Origin: Streptomyces endocoffeicus
Lineage (GTDB): Bacteria; Actinomycetota; Actinomycetes; Streptomycetales; Streptomycetaceae
Reading direction: 5' to 3'
Assembly: GCF_016741935.1 (NCBI RefSeq)
Contig: NZ_JAERRG010000023.1
Span: 1-64,000 of the forward strand
Length of the DNA: 64,000 bases
The number at the start of each line of letters is the position of its first letter. The stretch's first letter is position 1. This document shows, piece by piece, positions 8,108 to 15,463 of the stretch. Under the pieces are notes generated by a model. It had not been told where the DNA came from and did no database searches. It saw only the letters and a program-made list of their open reading frames with translations. The translations under genes and the position numbers were made by a program.

Positions 8108-8571
8108 AAGGCACCCAGTTGTCCGCAACCACGGCGCGGATCACCGCCGTCGACACCTACGACATCCGGTTCCCCACCTCGCGGGAGCCGGCCGGGTCCG
8201 ACGCGATGAACCCGGACCCCGACTTCTCCGCCGCCTGCGTCGTCCTGCGCATGTCGGCGGGCGGGCATGAGGGCTACGGGTTCACGTTCACCATCGGTCG
8301 CGGCAACGACGTCCAGGTCGCGGCCATCGACTCGCCGCGACGCGGCTACCCCGCCTACACCATCCCCGGGCCGGCTCGGCTACTCCGACGAGAAGCTCAC
8401 CCCGTCGCCATTGACGTCCTCCAGCTGGACTCGGCCCGGGTGGCCGACGTCAACGAGGACCTGACCATCCCGCTGCCCGCCGCCAAGTTCGGCGTTCCGG
8501 TCTGCCCGCACGCGGGAGGCGTGGGCCTGGCCGCCACGGGGTCCCGGACCCGCCCGGAGGCGCGAGCATGA
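8104..8571 (+). pseudogene. L-fuconate dehydratase, decayed by deletions and frameshift
   Basis: Three separated pieces of an L-fuconate dehydratase (normally about 430-440 residues) are readable. The N-terminus, about 8125-8330, has 'RFPTSREPAGSDAMNPDPD' and 'TIGRGNDVQ'. A central 'LGYSDEKLT' near 8373-8400 is in another frame. A near-C-terminal piece, about 8400-8530, has 'SARVADVNEDL' and 'AAKFGVPVCPHAGGVGL'. The Lys bases and metal ligands of the barrel are gone, so it is inactive. The GTG start overlaps the FAH stop (GTGA) and the end overlaps the SDR start (ATGA), so operon coupling is preserved although the gene is dead. The pathway would be broken here unless another enolase-family enzyme (13816-14859) replaces it. 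Confidence 0.88.
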
Positions 8572-9329
8572 CCACTGATCTCCACGGCCTCACCGCCCTG
8601 GTCACCGGCGGTGCCTCCGGCATCGGCCTGGCCACCGCTCAACTGCTCAGCGAGCGCGGGGCGGATATCGCCGTCCTCGACCTCGACCCCAGCGGTGCCC
8701 CCGCCCCGCTGCGCGCCTTCACCGCCGACGTCGCCGACGACCTCTCCGTCCGCTCGGCCGTCGAGGGGGCGGCCGAGACGCTCGGCGGCATCGACATCCT
8801 GGTCAACAACGCAGGCATCGGGGCCGCCGGAACGGTCGAGGACAACCCGGACGAGCAATGGCACCGCGTCCTGGACGTCAACGTCCTGGGGATCGTCCGC
8901 ACCACCCGAGCCGCACTGCCGTACCTTCGCCGGTCGGCCCACGCCTCGGTCGTCAACACCTGCTCCATCGCCGCCACCGCCGGCCTGCCGCAGCGCGCGC
9001 TGTACTCGGCCAGCAAGGGCGCCGTCCTCTCACTCACCCTGGCCATGGCCGCCGACCATGTCCGCGAGGGCATCCGGGTCAACTGCGTCAACCCCGGCAC
9101 CGTCGACACCCCGTGGGTCGGGCGGCTGCTCGACGCCGCCGCGGACCCGGCCGCCGAACGCGCCGCGCTCAGCGGCCGGCAGCCCACCGGACGGCTGGTC
9201 ACCGGCCGGGAGGTGGCCGCCGCCATCGCCCACCTCGCCTCACCCGCCGCCGGCAGCACCACCGGCACCGCCCTCGCGGTCGACGGCGGCATGGCGGGCC
9301 TGCGCCTGCGACCGGAGCCGAAGTCATGA
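8568..9329 (+). CDS. SDR oxidoreductase, probable 2-keto-3-deoxy-L-fuconate dehydrogenase
   Basis: A 253-residue classical short-chain dehydrogenase with cofactor motif 'VTGGASGIG' (residues 11-19), 'DLD' acidic NAD-preferring end of strand 2, 'NNAGIG', and the catalytic Ser-Tyr-Lys with Tyr146 and Lys150 in 'YSASK'. In the L-fucose pathway an SDR oxidises 2-keto-3-deoxy-L-fuconate at C4 to the 2,4-diketo acid that the upstream FAH enzyme hydrolyses. The ATG overlaps the end of the dehydratase relic. Function is assigned from position; SDR sequence alone does not give the substrate. Confidence 0.8.
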   Translation: MTTDLHGLTALVTGGASGIGLATAQLLSERGADIAVLDLDPSGAPAPLRAFTADVADDLSVRSAVEGAAETLGGIDILVNNAGIGAAGTVEDNPDEQWHRVLDVNVLGIVRTTRAALPYLRRSAHASVVNTCSIAATAGLPQRALYSASKGAVLSLTLAMAADHVREGIRVNCVNPGTVDTPWVGRLLDAAADPAAERAALSGRQPTGRLVTGREVAAAIAHLASPAAGSTTGTALAVDGGMAGLRLRPEPKS

Positions 9330-9466
9330 GCCTGCGTCACAGACCGCTCGGCCACAGCACGGTGCGGGCCGCGTCCATCACCGCCTCCCGGACACGCTGT
9401 GGGCGGAACTCAAGGAACGCGGGCTGCTCCCCGTCGACGTCCCGACCCTTCAGGGAGGCGGGCTGA
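9326..9466 (+). pseudogene. Aldo/keto reductase relic: first and last codons only
   Basis: The ATG at 9326 overlaps the SDR stop and reads 'MSLRHRPLGHSTVR', an aldo/keto reductase N-terminus. About 15 codons later, in a shifted frame, comes 'LPDTLWAELKERGLLPVDVP', which matches the C-terminal end of the intact enzyme at 1923-2930 ('W.AL..QGLLP.DAPLP'). Roughly 290 codons have been lost. The remaining frame stops at 9466, overlapping the lutA ATG. This is a dead second copy of the sugar dehydrogenase that once lay in the operon. Confidence 0.75.
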
Positions 9467-10203
9467 TGCGCATAGCCCTGTTCATCACCTGTTTCAATGA
9501 CACCATGTTCCCCGGCACCGGCCGGGCCGTGGTCACCGTGCTCGAACGCCTCGGCCACGCTGTGGAGTTCCCGCAGGAACAGACCTGCTGTGGACAGATG
9601 CACTTCAACACCGGCTACCGCCCGGACACCGTCCCACTGGTCGCCCGCTTCGCGCGGACCTTCGCCGACTACGACGCCGTGGTCACCCCGTCCGCCTCGT
9701 GCGCCGGCATGATCCGCGAGAACCACCCCGTGCTGGCCCAGGACCACGGCCCCAGCGAACTCCACCGGCGGGTCGACGACCTGGTGCCCCGCGTGTACGA
9801 GTTCACCGAGTTCCTCACCGACGTCCTCGGCACAACCGATGTCGGCGCCCGCTTCCCCCACCGTGTCACCTACCACCCCACGTGCCACTCCCTGCGCGGG
9901 CTGCGTCTCGGTGACCGGCCGCTGCGACTGCTGCGCACCGTCCAGGACATCGACCTGGTCGGCCTCCCGTCCGCCGACTCCTGCTGCGGATTCGGCGGCA
10001 CCTTCGCCGTCAAGAACGCCGAGACGTCCAGCGCGATGCTCGCCGACAAAACTCAAGGAGTCCTGGACAGCGGCGCCGAGATCCTGTGCGCCGCCGACAA
10101 CTCCTGCCTGATGCACATCGGCGGCGGTCTGTCCCGGCAGGGCAGCACCGTACGGACCATGCACCTGGCCGAGATCCTCGCCGCTGCCGAAGGAGCCGCG
10201 TGA
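9466..10203 (+). CDS. lutA: L-lactate utilisation protein LutA ((Fe-S)-binding, CCG-domain)
   Basis: A 245-residue protein with two cysteine-rich CCG domains: 'QTCCGQMHFN' (about 40-49) with a following 'SASCAG', and 'SADSCCGFGGTFAVK' (about 174-188). This matches LutA/YkgE, a subunit of the LutABC iron-sulfur complex that oxidises L-lactate to pyruvate in the cytoplasm. The start ATG has SD AGGGAGG (9452-9458) and overlaps the relic's stop. lutB follows with a 1-nt overlap. In this operon it would consume the L-lactate released by the FAH-family enzyme. Confidence 0.93.
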   Translation: MRIALFITCFNDTMFPGTGRAVVTVLERLGHAVEFPQEQTCCGQMHFNTGYRPDTVPLVARFARTFADYDAVVTPSASCAGMIRENHPVLAQDHGPSELHRRVDDLVPRVYEFTEFLTDVLGTTDVGARFPHRVTYHPTCHSLRGLRLGDRPLRLLRTVQDIDLVGLPSADSCCGFGGTFAVKNAETSSAMLADKTQGVLDSGAEILCAADNSCLMHIGGGLSRQGSTVRTMHLAEILAAAEGAA

Positions 10204-11678
10204 TGAGCAACCACGGTGACCGCGGCGTCGTCTGGCTCGGCTCCCCCACCTTCCCCGAAGCGGCCAGAAGCGCGCTCAAGAACACCCAGCTGCGCGGCAA
10301 CCTGAAGCGGGCCACCTCCACGATCCGCGACAAGCGCCTCGCCGTCTCCGCCGAGCTCGACGACTGGGAGGCGCTGCGCGAGTCGGCCGCCGCGATCAAG
10401 AGACGCACCTCGCGCCATCTCGAGCACTATCTGGTCCAGTTGGAGCAGTCCGTCACCGCGGCGGGCGGCACCGTGCACTGGGCAGCCGACGCGGCCGAGG
10501 CCAACCGCATCGTCACCGAGCTGGTGCGGGCCACCGGCGAGCGGGAGGTCGTGAAGGTCAAGTCCATGGCGACCCAGGAGATCGGCCTCAACGAGCACCT
10601 CGCCGAAGCGGGAATCACCGCCTACGAGACCGACCTCGCCGAACTCATCGTCCAGCTCGGCGCCGACCGGCCCTCCCACATCCTCGTCCCGGCGATCCAC
10701 AAGAACCGCACCGAGATCCGCGACCTGTTCGCCGCCGAGATGGGGAACTGGGGGCAGTCGGCTCCCGACGGCCTCGGCGACGAGCCGGCCGAACTCGCCG
10801 AGGCGGCCCGCCGCCACCTTCGAGAGAAGTTCCTCACCACCAAGGTCGCCGTCTCCGGAGCCAACTTCGCCGTCGCCGACACCGGCACCGTCGTCGTGGT
10901 GGAATCCGAGGGCAACGGCCGGATGTGTCTCACCCTCCCGTCCACCCTGATCACCGTCATGGGCATCGAGAAGGTCGTCCCCACCTGGTCCGACCTCGAG
11001 GTGTTCCTGCAGCTACTGCCCCGCTCCTCCACCGGCGAGCGGATGAACCCCTATACCTCCGCCTGGACCGGCACCCACGACGGCGAGGGGCCGCAGGAGT
11101 TCCACCTGGTGCTGCTCGACAATGGCCGCACCGACACCCTCGCCGACACCGTCGGCCGCCAAGCCCTCGCCTGCATCCGCTGCTCGGCCTGCCTCAACGT
11201 CTGCCCGGTCTTCGAACGGACCGGCGGCCATGCCTACGGCTCGGTCTACCCCGGGCCGATCGGCGCGGTGCTGACCCCGCAGCTGGTAGGGGTGGAGAAC
11301 GCCGCCTCCCTGCCGTTCGCCTCCACCCTGTGCGGGGCCTGCTACGACGCCTGTCCCGTGAAGATCAACATTCCGGAGGTGCTGGCCCACCTGCGGGCCG
11401 AGGCCGTCGAGGCCAAGCGGGCCGCCAAGCGCCTGCCCACCGCCGAGGCGGTGGCGATGAAGGCCGCCGCCACCGTCCTGGACTCCCCACAGCTGCTCGC
11501 CGCCGCACAGAAGGCAGCAAGCGTCGGCGGCCGCGTCCTCGCCCGGCGCGGACGCATCCGCCGACTGCCCGGCCCGCTGCACGGCTGGTCCGACACCCGC
11601 GACACCCCCGCGCCGCCCGCGGAGTCCTTCCGCACGTGGTGGCGCAAGAACAAGGAAGGGGAGCAAGGGGAGCGATGA
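10203..11678 (+). CDS. lutB: L-lactate utilisation iron-sulfur protein LutB
   Basis: A 491-residue protein of the LutB/YkgF family: an N-terminal LUD domain followed by a ferredoxin-like 2x[4Fe-4S] domain, with motifs 'CIRCSACLNVCP' (about 324-335) and 'LCGACYDACP' (about 376-385), and a C-terminal tail ending in 'WWRKNKEGEQGER'. It carries electrons in the LutABC complex. The ATG overlaps the lutA stop (TGATG) and its own stop overlaps the lutC ATG, so subunits are made in step. Full-length, no disruption seen. Confidence 0.94.
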   Translation: MSNHGDRGVVWLGSPTFPEAARSALKNTQLRGNLKRATSTIRDKRLAVSAELDDWEALRESAAAIKRRTSRHLEHYLVQLEQSVTAAGGTVHWAADAAEANRIVTELVRATGEREVVKVKSMATQEIGLNEHLAEAGITAYETDLAELIVQLGADRPSHILVPAIHKNRTEIRDLFAAEMGNWGQSAPDGLGDEPAELAEAARRHLREKFLTTKVAVSGANFAVADTGTVVVVESEGNGRMCLTLPSTLITVMGIEKVVPTWSDLEVFLQLLPRSSTGERMNPYTSAWTGTHDGEGPQEFHLVLLDNGRTDTLADTVGRQALACIRCSACLNVCPVFERTGGHAYGSVYPGPIGAVLTPQLVGVENAASLPFASTLCGACYDACPVKINIPEVLAHLRAEAVEAKRAAKRLPTAEAVAMKAAATVLDSPQLLAAAQKAASVGGRVLARRGRIRRLPGPLHGWSDTRDTPAPPAESFRTWWRKNKEGEQGER

Positions 11679-12325
11679 GCAGCCGCGAGGCCATCCTCGG
11701 CCGAATCCGGGCCGCACTCGTCGATGTCCCGGCCGACGAGACCCCGGACGACGTACCCGTGCCCCGGGCGTACCGCAGGTCACATGTGGAACCTGGGCAG
11801 GACCCGGTGGCGCTCTTCGCCGAACGGGTCGCCGACTACCGCGCCACCGTCACCCGCACCGACCAGGCCGGACTGACCGATGCCATCGCCGCCACCCTCT
11901 TCGGGCGCGGTGTCCGCCAACTGGCCCTGCCGGGCGCGTTCCCCGTCGCGCTGCCGGCTTCCGCCTCTTGGGAGTGGCACACGGAACCGCTGGACATCCC
12001 CGCCCTGGACGCCCTGGACGGCAGCATCACCCTTGCCGCCGCGGGCATCGCCGTTACCGGGACCATCGTCCTCGACACCGGCCCCGGCCAAGGCCGGCGC
12101 GCCCTCACCCTCGTCCCCGACTACCACCTGTGCGTCGTACGCGCCGAGCAGATCGCCGACGACGTCCCCGACGCCCTCGCGCGCCTCGACCCGACCCGGC
12201 CGCTCACCTTCATCTCCGGGCCCTCGGCCACCAGCGACATCGAACTCGACCGGGTGGAGGGCGTGCACGGACCCCGCACCCTGGACGTCATCATCGTCGA
12301 CCCCAACCACCCGGAGAAGCCATGA
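11675..12325 (+). CDS. lutC: L-lactate utilisation protein LutC (LUD domain)
   Basis: A 216-residue LUD-domain (DUF162) protein of the LutC/YkgG family, the third subunit of the L-lactate oxidising complex. The glycine-rich 'AAAGIAVTGTIVLDTGPGQGRRALTLVPDYHLCVV' region is split here by pieces: 'GIAVTGTIVLDTG' followed by 'LVPDYHLCVV', then 'FISGPSATSDIEL' and 'GVHGPRTLDVIIV' close to the end, all diagnostic. ATGA overlap with lutB. It is the last intact gene of the fucose/lactate operon; a truncated mutarotase start follows with another ATGA overlap. Confidence 0.93.
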   Translation: MSSREAILGRIRAALVDVPADETPDDVPVPRAYRRSHVEPGQDPVALFAERVADYRATVTRTDQAGLTDAIAATLFGRGVRQLALPGAFPVALPASASWEWHTEPLDIPALDALDGSITLAAAGIAVTGTIVLDTGPGQGRRALTLVPDYHLCVVRAEQIADDVPDALARLDPTRPLTFISGPSATSDIELDRVEGVHGPRTLDVIIVDPNHPEKP

Positions 12326-12456
12326 AGATCGCCCTGCACACCCGCGTCCGCGAAATTTCCGCAAGCCTGATCAGTTCAGGTGCTGGATTCACCTGGTCCC
12401 GCATCAGCCTGCGTCGGCCGTACCCGGAGTTGAGATGCCATCGGGAAGGCACGTGA
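12322..12456 (+). pseudogene. Truncated RhaM-type mutarotase start
   Basis: The ATG overlapping the lutC stop reads 'MKIALHTRVRE', which resembles the N-terminus of an actinobacterial sugar-mutarotase group (MKxALHTRVRxxR). After about codon 11 (near 12352) similarity ends abruptly and the frame continues through unrelated, less G+C-rich sequence to a stop at 12456. This looks like a recombination or insertion junction that removed the rest of the gene and brought in the transporter downstream. Confidence 0.55.
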
Positions 12457-13430
12457 CAAACGAACCAGCATCACTTGGGCGTCGCCGAGGTCGGAAAGGG
12501 AATCGGAGGAGGAGCGCAACGCTGTCCGTGGCACTGGTGGTGCTGCTCGCCGCTACCTGGCTGCTGTCCGGGGCGCTCGTCGCCACTACCGATCCACTCG
12601 CTGTCGCCGCGGGCCGAGCAACCACCAGCTTCCTTGGGCTGTTGATGGTCGCCGCCGCGCGCACGGCGACGAGACGCCCGGCCCTCGATGTGATGAAACA
12701 CGGACGACGTGCGGCAATGGCATTGGGCTCCCTCGGTGTTTTCGGCTACTCCGTGGCCTCCATCTGGGCGATCCGGCTCGTCGGCGCGACGACCACCAAT
12801 GTGGTCCTCGCTTTGCTGCCCTGCGCCACATTCCTGCTGGGCGCGGTCCTGTTCCGGCAGCGGCCCGGACGGGTTGCCCTCGCGGGGACATGCCTGGCGG
12901 TCACCGCCGCGGTGGCATATGGCTTCCTCGACAGCGGAAGGGGCCTCGGCATTCGCGGCGACGCCTCCGGCGGCCGCACGGTGCTCGGCGTGCTCACCGC
13001 GCTCGCGGCGGTGGGCTGCATGGCCCTGTATGCGCACTACTACAACCGACTCGCCGCCGGCAGCTCTTCCCTCGTGACACTACCCGCGGTCTTCGGCGCC
13101 GGAGCGCTGATGCTCCTGCTGCCGGCACTCACCCTGAACTCATTCGGGCAGGTCACACCCGCACAGTGGGGCGGACTACTGTTGCTGGGCTGCGGGATCT
13201 ACGTGCCTGCTTACATCATCCAGCACGAACTTCTCCTTCGCCGAGGTCCGCTGTTCACCACCAGCATGGCGCTGACGGTCCCCTTCGTCGTGCGAGTGTG
13301 CACCTGGGGAATCGGCCAAGCGGGGCCGCCAAGTCCATTCGTACTCGGCCTGCTTATCGCCTGCTGCATCGGCGTACGCCTCACCCTGGCCCAGCCGAGG
13401 GGGCTCCAGGCGAGGACGCCGAGGCCCTGA
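12435..13430 (+). CDS. EamA/DMT-family membrane transporter
   Basis: A roughly 331-residue integral membrane protein with about ten hydrophobic segments in two five-helix halves, as in EamA (DMT superfamily) exporters or permeases. The basic N-terminus 'RRRGRKGNRRRS' precedes TM1. Start is uncertain: ATG 12435 (GGAG at 12426-12429) or GTG 12453 (GGAAGG just upstream). It overlaps the tail of the truncated mutarotase frame and comes after the likely junction near 12352, so it may be an incoming gene. Substrate is unknown; a metabolite or amino-acid exporter is the general family role. Confidence 0.75.
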   Translation: MPSGRHVTNEPASLGRRRGRKGNRRRSATLSVALVVLLAATWLLSGALVATTDPLAVAAGRATTSFLGLLMVAAARTATRRPALDVMKHGRRAAMALGSLGVFGYSVASIWAIRLVGATTTNVVLALLPCATFLLGAVLFRQRPGRVALAGTCLAVTAAVAYGFLDSGRGLGIRGDASGGRTVLGVLTALAAVGCMALYAHYYNRLAAGSSSLVTLPAVFGAGALMLLLPALTLNSFGQVTPAQWGGLLLLGCGIYVPAYIIQHELLLRRGPLFTTSMALTVPFVVRVCTWGIGQAGPPSPFVLGLLIACCIGVRLTLAQPRGLQARTPRP

Positions 13431-13698
13431 TCCGGCCCGAGGGGCATCAGCGACGGCAAGCGGCCGGCCGAGCACCAGAACGGCGAGCTGAAAGGGGCAT
13501 AGATCCGATACATGCCGCATCCATATCGCCGGTCCGCACGGAGATTCCCTGGCGAAGCCTCACCCGCACAAGGGCTCAACCTCCGTTCACCCGGGACGAC
13601 TCCCCCTGGAGGAGACGCCGACCGTGACGGGCAGCCTGGGGGTGCCGGATTCTGGCGTCAAAGGGTTTGGATGTGATTCACTGAGCCGAAATTGCTGC

Positions 13699-13713
13699 AT
13701 GTATATGAAACAT
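13699..13713. promoter_or_regulatory. Candidate operator ATGT-ATATGAA-ACAT
   Basis: A 15-bp site with 4-bp inverted arms around ATATGAA. A near copy, ATTG-ATATGAA-CAAT, lies upstream of the GH20 gene at 29550-29564, and ATATGAA occurs again near 3193 in the SIS/AKR divergent region. Shared position before catabolic genes suggests a common regulator, for example the FCD GntR protein; this is inference. Confidence 0.35.
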
Positions 13714-13718
13714 ACGCC

Positions 13719-13738
13719 CGTGCCCAGGTCAGGGCACG
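13719..13738. repeat. Small hairpin upstream of the dehydratase
   Basis: CGTGCCC (13719-13725) pairs perfectly with GGGCACG (13732-13738) around a 6-nt loop. It lies just after the candidate operator and could be part of an operator or of the mRNA leader. Confidence 0.4.
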
Positions 13739-13815
13739 CCGTACAGCAATCGCACAAGGGGGAACCCGCGCACACCTGGTCTCCCTCCCCGGACCTCCAG
13801 CCGTGAAGGACATCC

Positions 13816-14859
13816 ATGCGAATCACCGATGTGACTGTGGAATTGGTCGATCTGCCCGCCCAGCCGCCCTTCCGGTGGCGGACCGGGCTGCCCGGCTCAG
13901 AGCCCGCGGTGGTGGGCGGGGTCCTGCGCGTCCACACCGACGAGGGTCTCGTGGGCGAGGCGCACACGAGGCGCGGGCTGATCGCCTCCGACCTGGTCGA
14001 CCGTCGCATCCATGCGGATCTGACCGGCCGTGACCCGCTGATGCGCGAGCTGTTGTGGCAGCGGCTGTGGGAGCTGGACCGCATCGAGGAGCTGCCGATC
14101 TATGCCCTCGGCCTGGTCGACGTGGCGTTGTGGGACCTGGCGGGCAAGGCGGCCGGGCTGCCGGTGCACCGGCTGCTGGGCGGGTATCGCGAGGCCGTTC
14201 CCGCCTACGCGAGCACGGTCACCTTCGGCAGTGTCGAGGAGTACCTCGATGTGGCCGACCAGTGCCTGGAGCTGGGGTACCGCGGCATCAAGCTGCACGG
14301 CTGGGGCGATGTGAAGGCGGACGCGGAGCTGTGCCAGAAGCTGCGGGCACACGTCGGCGACGACATCGACCTGATGTACGACGGCTCGGCCGGGTTCGAC
14401 CTCGCGGACTCGGTGCGTCTCGGCCGCGCTCTCGGCGAAGCCGACTACCTGTGGTACGAGGAGCCGATGCGCGAGTTCAGTGTGACCTCCTACCGCTGGT
14501 TGGCCGCGCAGGTCACCGTTCCCCTGCTGGTCGCGGAGACCTCCGACGGCGCGCACTTCAACGCCGGCGACTTCATCATGGCGGGCGCGGCGGGCCGGGT
14601 CCGTACCAGCGCGCAGTACAAGGGTGGGATCACCGGGGCCCTGCGGATCGCGCACCTCGCCGACAGCTACCAGCTGCGGGCCGAGGTGCACGGCAGCGGC
14701 GTGGTCAACGCCCATCTGTGCATGGCGATACCGAACACCACGTACTACGAGTCCCTGGTGTACACCAATCCCGTGGTGCGCGAGCCCTCGGTGGGTGCCG
14801 ACGGCCTTGTCCAGGCTCCGACGGCACCCGGCATCGGATTCGACCAGCCGGGCTGGTGA
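13816..14859 (+). CDS. Mandelate racemase/enolase-superfamily sugar-acid dehydratase
   Basis: A complete 347-residue enolase-superfamily enzyme. N-terminal capping domain residues 1-about 115; barrel has 'GIKLHGWG' (Lys on strand 2), metal ligands Asp in 'LMYDGSAGFD', Glu in 'LWYEEPM' and Glu in 'LLVAETSDG', and His in 'AEVHGSG'. These proteins abstract a proton alpha to a carboxylate and dehydrate sugar acids. ATG start with GAAGGA SD at 13805-13810. It is separate from the FAH-lut operon but its pathway location suggests it dehydrates L-fuconate, L-rhamnonate or a related acid, possibly compensating for the dead dehydratase at 8104-8571. A fragmentary paralogue lies at 370-600. Confidence 0.85.
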   Translation: MRITDVTVELVDLPAQPPFRWRTGLPGSEPAVVGGVLRVHTDEGLVGEAHTRRGLIASDLVDRRIHADLTGRDPLMRELLWQRLWELDRIEELPIYALGLVDVALWDLAGKAAGLPVHRLLGGYREAVPAYASTVTFGSVEEYLDVADQCLELGYRGIKLHGWGDVKADAELCQKLRAHVGDDIDLMYDGSAGFDLADSVRLGRALGEADYLWYEEPMREFSVTSYRWLAAQVTVPLLVAETSDGAHFNAGDFIMAGAAGRVRTSAQYKGGITGALRIAHLADSYQLRAEVHGSGVVNAHLCMAIPNTTYYESLVYTNPVVREPSVGADGLVQAPTAPGIGFDQPGW

Positions 14860-14884
14860 CGAGGTCGGCGGTGCCTTTCACAGC

Positions 14885-14929
14885 CGTCGAGAAGGGGGCG
14901 GGCGCGGGCGCGCCACGCCCTTCTCGACG
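14885..14929. terminator. Bidirectional terminator hairpin
   Basis: CGTCGAGAAGGG (14885-14896) pairs perfectly over 12 bp with 14918-14929, with a G+C-rich loop. It lies between the end of the dehydratase gene and the end of the convergent SnoaL-like gene, as expected for a shared terminator. Confidence 0.75.
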
Positions 14930-15036
14930 TCAAGCCGCATGCCTGGTCCGCGGCCCAGGTGTCCCGCTCACGAGGGCCGAACGGCGCATCGGCTTCCGTG
15001 GCGCGGTGACGACGGTGGACGGAGACTTTCGCCGTC

Positions 15037-15411
15037 TCAGCTGTCTTGGCCGACGGGGATGAAGTTCGCGTATTCCTCGATGCGGGTGATCAGCCCCTTG
15101 TCGTCGAAGCGGAAGTACACCGCGGCGTGTACCTCGCCGCGCATGCCGTTCTTGGTGGCCACGTGCACGACGTGCTGCTGAAGAACTTCTCCGCGCTGGG
15201 AGAGCTGACGGGTGATGTCGTAGCGCATCGACTCGATGGCGTCGACCTGCCCTTCCATCCCCTCGATGTTCTCCTCGATGCTCTGCTCGCCCTTGCCGTC
15301 GTTGTGCCAGACGGCGGCCGTCTCTGCGCACAGGGCGCGGGCGCGCTTCCAGTCGCGCGACTCGAGGGCATGGAGGTAGGCGACGGCCTTGTCCTTGAGG
15401 TCCTGGCTCAT
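15037..15411 (-). CDS. SnoaL-like (NTF2-fold) protein
   Basis: A 124-residue NTF2-fold protein with the usual SnoaL_2 pattern: an N-terminal helix 'YLHALESRDWKRARAL', then 'HNDG', an 'AAVYFRFDDKGLITRIEEYAN' strand pair near the C-terminus. Such proteins bind or convert small hydrophobic or polar ligands; the function cannot be specified. It is the last gene of the leftward operon XRE regulator - methyltransferase - DUF1684 - SnoaL, 52 bp from the DUF1684 gene. Confidence 0.8.
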   Translation of the reverse strand: MSQDLKDKAVAYLHALESRDWKRARALCAETAAVWHNDGKGEQSIEENIEGMEGQVDAIESMRYDITRQLSQRGEVLQQHVVHVATKNGMRGEVHAAVYFRFDDKGLITRIEEYANFIPVGQDS

Positions 15412-15463
15412 GCTGGTCTTCTTCCTGTACGGATGGGGTGTGGCAGGGGCGGGGCGGGCCGAG

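Larger units (their letters stand above)
13431..13815 (+). promoter_or_regulatory. Non-coding control region before the intact dehydratase gene
   Basis: No supported gene in these 385 bp. The right half carries an A+T-richer promoter-like stretch (about 13660-13720), a candidate operator with ATGT-N7-ACAT symmetry around ATATGAA (13699-13713), and a 7-bp-stem hairpin (13719-13738). The last 30 bp, from 'CCCCGGACCT' to the start codon, resemble the sequence just upstream of the relic at 370, showing that the two copies share some 5' flank. Confidence 0.5.

Noticed and set aside
370..14859. Recent duplication of the region between the two dehydratase copies
   Set aside because: The shared ends differ at many codons, so the copies are not recent and no long direct repeat spans them.
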